The notes beneath the pieces are model-generated. The model worked only from the letters and a program-made list of their open reading frames with translations. It was not told where the DNA came from and did no database searches. From NCBI GenBank assembly GCA_021773015.1, contig JAJFKW010000001.1, positions 2,959,305 through 3,023,304 on the forward strand: a stretch of 64,000 nucleotides of DNA. Reading direction: 5' to 3'. Positions 61,454 to 64,000 of the stretch are shown piece after piece (position 1 is the stretch's first letter; every line of letters begins with the position of its first letter). The position numbers and the translations under genes are program-made. This DNA is from Woeseia sp. Its GTDB lineage: Bacteria > Pseudomonadota > Gammaproteobacteria > Steroidobacterales > Woeseiaceae.

Positions 61454-61652
61454 CTAGCAGCCTGTTGAACAATGTTCAGGCGAGTGCAGAACAATGAAGA
61501 AACGGGTGAACGTCGCTCTCGCGCATCCCTGCGCTCCGCGGCATTCGGGCTTCCTGCCCAGCAAGCGCAGTGTACACGCAGTACATGAGCATTTTGAGGT
61601 CGTTTCTGACGCCGAAATGCGCCGCATGAATCTTTTTTCAACACGCTGCTAG
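61454..61652. mobile_element. Miniature inverted-repeat element (MITE-like) between hemD and hemX
   Basis: A 199-bp segment bounded by inverted repeats. The left end (61454-61472) reads CTAGCAGCCTGTTGAACAA; the right end read inward (61652-61634) reads CTAGCAGCGTGTTGAAAAA, 17 of 19 identical. The outer CTAG may be a target duplication, as with IS5-type YTAR targets. No transposase is encoded; the only open frame inside (75 codons, minus) has no family look. The hemD stop codon (61649-61651) lies within the right end. Copy number cannot be judged from one window. Confidence 0.7.
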
Positions 61653-62419
61653 GAGATCGTGGTGTGACGTACCATTATTTGGACCAAGTCCGTTGCTTGC
61701 GGTCCATCGGCCAATAGCGCACGCACGCCGGGAATCAAATCCTGGGCTGTTTGTATCACACGTTCACTGGGCGTCACCAGCCACGATTGCGCCAGTCGAG
61801 CCTTGCTCTCAGTGGGCAGCAGTTCCAACAAACTTCGTAGCGAATCGACGCTCATGACGATCACATACTTGATTTGCTCCAATTCTAGCTGTGATGCTAC
61901 GTCGCGCACGACCTTGGGGTCCGGATCAGCGGTAGAACGCTCGTAAACGGCTTGGTGCCTAACGATCGCGCCACGGCCCGATAACTCACTCGCAAGTAAC
62001 TCGCGACCGTGATCGCCGCGTAAGATCAGTATGCGCTTGTTCTTGACGTGCGACAGCGCTTTATGCGCAAGTAGATGTTCACTGTCGTATCCAGAATCTG
62101 AATAAATGTCCACTGTTCGACCACGATTCTGAATAGCTTGCATGGTGGACGGGCCGATGGCCGCAATGGCAACATCTTGGTCGCTAATTAAGTTTATGCC
62201 AAATTGTACTGCGTTTCGGCTGACAAATATGGCGATGTCAGGTCGTGGATAAGCGTTGACTTCCGCCGCGAGAACATCCGCTTCGCGGCCGGTTATCTTG
62301 ATGACTGGCAGGTGAATAGGCGTGCCACCCACATTTTCGATTTCCTGTGTAACTTCACCGCTTTGCGCTTGCGGACGTGTGACCAGTACGCGCGCGTGCG
62401 CGAGGGACTGACTCGTCAC
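61649..62419 (-). CDS. hemD: Uroporphyrinogen-III synthase
   Basis: A 256-residue enzyme that cyclises hydroxymethylbilane to uroporphyrinogen III. It opens ARVLVTRPQAQSGEVTQEIE, with domain-linker IAAIGPSTMQAIQNRGR (Thr and Ser contact substrate) and VIVMSVDSLRSLLELL in the second lobe, ending LVTPSERVIQTAQDLIPG. Two bilobal Rossmann-like domains. Start overlaps the hemC stop by 4 bp (ATGA). Its stop codon is contributed by the inverted-repeat element downstream, so the last residues (RHTTIS) may not be ancestral. Confidence 0.95.
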   Translation of the reverse strand: MTSQSLAHARVLVTRPQAQSGEVTQEIENVGGTPIHLPVIKITGREADVLAAEVNAYPRPDIAIFVSRNAVQFGINLISDQDVAIAAIGPSTMQAIQNRGRTVDIYSDSGYDSEHLLAHKALSHVKNKRILILRGDHGRELLASELSGRGAIVRHQAVYERSTADPDPKVVRDVASQLELEQIKYVIVMSVDSLRSLLELLPTESKARLAQSWLVTPSERVIQTAQDLIPGVRALLADGPQATDLVQIMVRHTTIS

Positions 62420-63324
62420 GGTTGCAGCAAAGAAGATGCGCCGCGCTTGAGCAATCGGTTAGCAACATCAGCACCTACCTCCGCAGCATCGGAAATATTG
62501 GTAGTCGCTTCTTCACGCAATATTTTGCTGCCGTCCACAGATGCCACCAAGGCCTGCAGATGCAGCGCATCGCCATCAATCGTTGCGTAGCTGGCAACTG
62601 GGGACTGGCAGGTAGCCTGTAGAGAAAATGCGACGGCGCGCTCGGCAGATGTCGTTACGGATGTTTCATAGTCTTCCAGCTTTTTCAGTAACGTACGTAG
62701 TTCACTTTGGTGTTCGAGGCATTCGATACCAATTACGCCCTGTGCCGCCGCCGGAAGCATTTGCTGCGGCAAAAACTCCTGCGCTATATGCCCACCTTTA
62801 CCAAGACGCTGCAGTCCCGCGCTAGCCAATATGATGCCGTCGTATTGGCCCAGTTCGAGCCGCCCAAGCCTGGTGTTCACGTTGCCGCGGAGTTCTCTGA
62901 TCTCGAGGTCGGGACGCATTGCGCGCAGTTGTGCTTGCCGGCGCAGACTGGAACTGCCAATACAACCGCCTTCGCGGATCGTGTCCAAGTCGCCGTTGTC
63001 GTTCGTAACCAAGGCATCTGTTGGATTGGCCCTTTCAAGGACTGCCGCAATGCAAAATCCGCTCGGCATGTCGGCTGGAACGTCCTTCATGGAATGGACA
63101 GCGATATCGGCCCGATTGGTCTGCATCGCCATCTCCAACTCCTTGATAAAGAGACCTTTGCCGCCAATCTTCTGCAGACTTCGGTCGAGGATCTGGTCAC
63201 CGCGCGTCGTTAATGGCACCAATTCGACACCGCTGACCTCGTCCAATTCGTTGAGCAAGCTAGCGACGTGATTCGCCTGCCACAACGCGAGCTCACTCTT
63301 TCGCGTCGCAATTCTCAATTGCAT
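62416..63324 (-). CDS. hemC: Hydroxymethylbilane synthase (porphobilinogen deaminase)
   Basis: A 302-residue enzyme joining four porphobilinogens. It has IATRKSELALWQANHV, TRGDQILDRSL, KGLFIKELE, the HSMKDVP loop at 77-83 with catalytic Asp, SSSLRRQAQL, LRGNVNTRLGRL, and Cys239 (ATCQSPVASYA) that binds the dipyrromethane cofactor. Start MQLRIATRKS is typical. It lies 6 bp downstream of the algR-like gene, forming the Pseudomonas-like algR-hemC-hemD order. Confidence 0.97.
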   Translation of the reverse strand: MQLRIATRKSELALWQANHVASLLNELDEVSGVELVPLTTRGDQILDRSLQKIGGKGLFIKELEMAMQTNRADIAVHSMKDVPADMPSGFCIAAVLERANPTDALVTNDNGDLDTIREGGCIGSSSLRRQAQLRAMRPDLEIRELRGNVNTRLGRLELGQYDGIILASAGLQRLGKGGHIAQEFLPQQMLPAAAQGVIGIECLEHQSELRTLLKKLEDYETSVTTSAERAVAFSLQATCQSPVASYATIDGDALHLQALVASVDGSKILREEATTNISDAAEVGADVANRLLKRGASSLLQP

Positions 63325-63330
63325 TCTGGG

Positions 63331-64000
63331 TCAGGCTCCTTTTAGGCGACGTTTCACATCGGCGAGATGCCGACGGCTGATTATAAGGCCATCGGCTTCG
63401 GATGTAGTACCGCGAAGCACAACGCAGGTTTGGCCGTCCGAAAGTTTGCGCAATGAGTCAATGTAGCCTATCGCAACGAGCGCACCGCGGTGTATTCGTA
63501 CAAACTTGTCGGCGAATTCTCGTTCCAGCATTTTTAGGGAATCGTCGATCAAATATTCGCCTTCGTCGTGAAATACGCGAACGTACTTTTGATCGGCCTG
63601 AAATCGGCAGACTTCGGCTACAGGAATGAGGTGCAGGCTGTCTTGTACGCGCGCACAAACATGACTTCGTTGCTCTTTTGACTGCGTATTGTCGTTGAAT
63701 TGCTCAATCGCCTGGGTGCTGACTCGAGCGGCTTGCAAAAGGGCTTTCGTGAGTCGCTCCTGGCGCACCGGTTTTAAGACGTAGCCTATCGCATTGGCAT
63801 CAAACGCCTCGATTGCGTACTCGTCGTATGCAGTTGTAAATACAACCGCCGGCGGCTGCGGTAGTTTGTTCATATGATGTGCGGCTTCAATCCCACCGAG
63901 ACCTGGCATACGAATATCGAGCAATACGACGTCGGGTTTTAGTTCGGCTGCCGCCTGGACGGCTTGTGTGCCGTCGCTGGCTTCACCGACTACAGTGTGC
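63331..64000 (-). CDS. algR: LytTR response regulator, AlgR-like (5' end beyond window)
   Basis: A partial gene entering from the right edge. The frame is open to base 64000, so the start is missing. A receiver domain with VVLLDIRMPGLGGIEA (phospho-Asp), TTAYDEYAIEAF and KPVRQERL is followed by a LytTR DNA-binding domain (EVCRFQADQKYVRVFHDEGEYLID, FVRIHRGALVAIGYI). AlgR regulates alginate and twitching motility genes in Pseudomonas, where it also precedes hemC. The partner kinase AlgZ is probably just outside the window. Confidence 0.9.
   Translation of the reverse strand, partial: HTVVGEASDGTQAVQAAAELKPDVVLLDIRMPGLGGIEAAHHMNKLPQPPAVVFTTAYDEYAIEAFDANAIGYVLKPVRQERLTKALLQAARVSTQAIEQFNDNTQSKEQRSHVCARVQDSLHLIPVAEVCRFQADQKYVRVFHDEGEYLIDDSLKMLEREFADKFVRIHRGALVAIGYIDSLRKLSDGQTCVVLRGTTSEADGLIISRRHLADVKRRLKGA

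Noticed and set aside
61417-61644. 75-codon minus-strand frame inside the MITE-like element
   Set aside because: Arg/Cys-rich composition, no ribosome site and no transposase motif; it looks like chance within the repeat.

Overview
The window is a contiguous piece of a gammaproteobacterial chromosome, roughly half G+C by eye. The placement rests on gene order: algR-hemC-hemD-hemX-hemY, DUF484-xerC, ubiE-ubiJ-ubiB, ftsY-ftsE-ftsX-rpoH, rpmB-rpmG-radC-coaBC-dut-pyrE. A proteobacterial dedicated sortase locus and an acyl-lipid desaturase point towards a marine or environmental lineage. I cannot name a genus. I saw no tRNA, rRNA, CRISPR array, prophage or complete insertion sequence.

Layout. 0-9 kb: small hypothetical lipoproteins, an FMN reductase, and gltB-gltD (ammonia assimilation). 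9-20.8 kb: a DUF3187 outer-membrane protein, CreD, then a long minus-strand run of accessory genes. That run holds an App1-type phosphatase lipoprotein, PsiE, a cupin dioxygenase, several small membrane proteins, VOC and GFA enzymes, a SnoaL-like protein, a sulfotransferase and a MaoC hydratase. 21-26.6 kb: the dedicated sortase locus, with histidine kinase and response regulator on minus, facing the VIT/VWA sorted protein and its class GN sortase on plus. 26.6-34.3 kb: a DUF1570 peptidase/TPR protein, an SRPBCC protein, two convergent MATE exporters, a glutaryl-CoA dehydrogenase-like enzyme and an OmpA lipoprotein.

34.4-64 kb is mostly core housekeeping. It contains rpoH, ftsXEY, rsmD, coaD, mutM, a fatty acid desaturase, rpmG, rpmB, radC, coaBC, dut, pyrE, an exonuclease III, an AmpG-like permease, a Rieske ferredoxin, trmB, ubiB/J/E, hslUV, xerC, DUF484, a solitary ParA-like ATPase, a Rossmann dehydratase/epimerase-like protein, hemYXDC and an algR-like regulator that runs off the right edge.

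Most interesting points. A perfect CIRCE operator (HrcA site) lies 36 bp upstream of rpoH, and its arms coincide with the putative -35 and -10 boxes; this suggests HrcA controls the heat-shock sigma factor, and a candidate sigma-32 promoter sits before hslVU in the same window. The sortase locus has kinase, regulator, substrate and sortase, but no adjacent PdsO; the substrate's best signal-peptide core lies in another reading frame. A 199-bp miniature inverted-repeat element sits between hemD and hemX, and its edge supplies the hemD stop codon. The DinF-type MATE gene appears to lack a canonical start codon at its homologous N-terminus. The pyrE-linked nuclease, at the place Crc occupies in Pseudomonas, keeps its catalytic residues.
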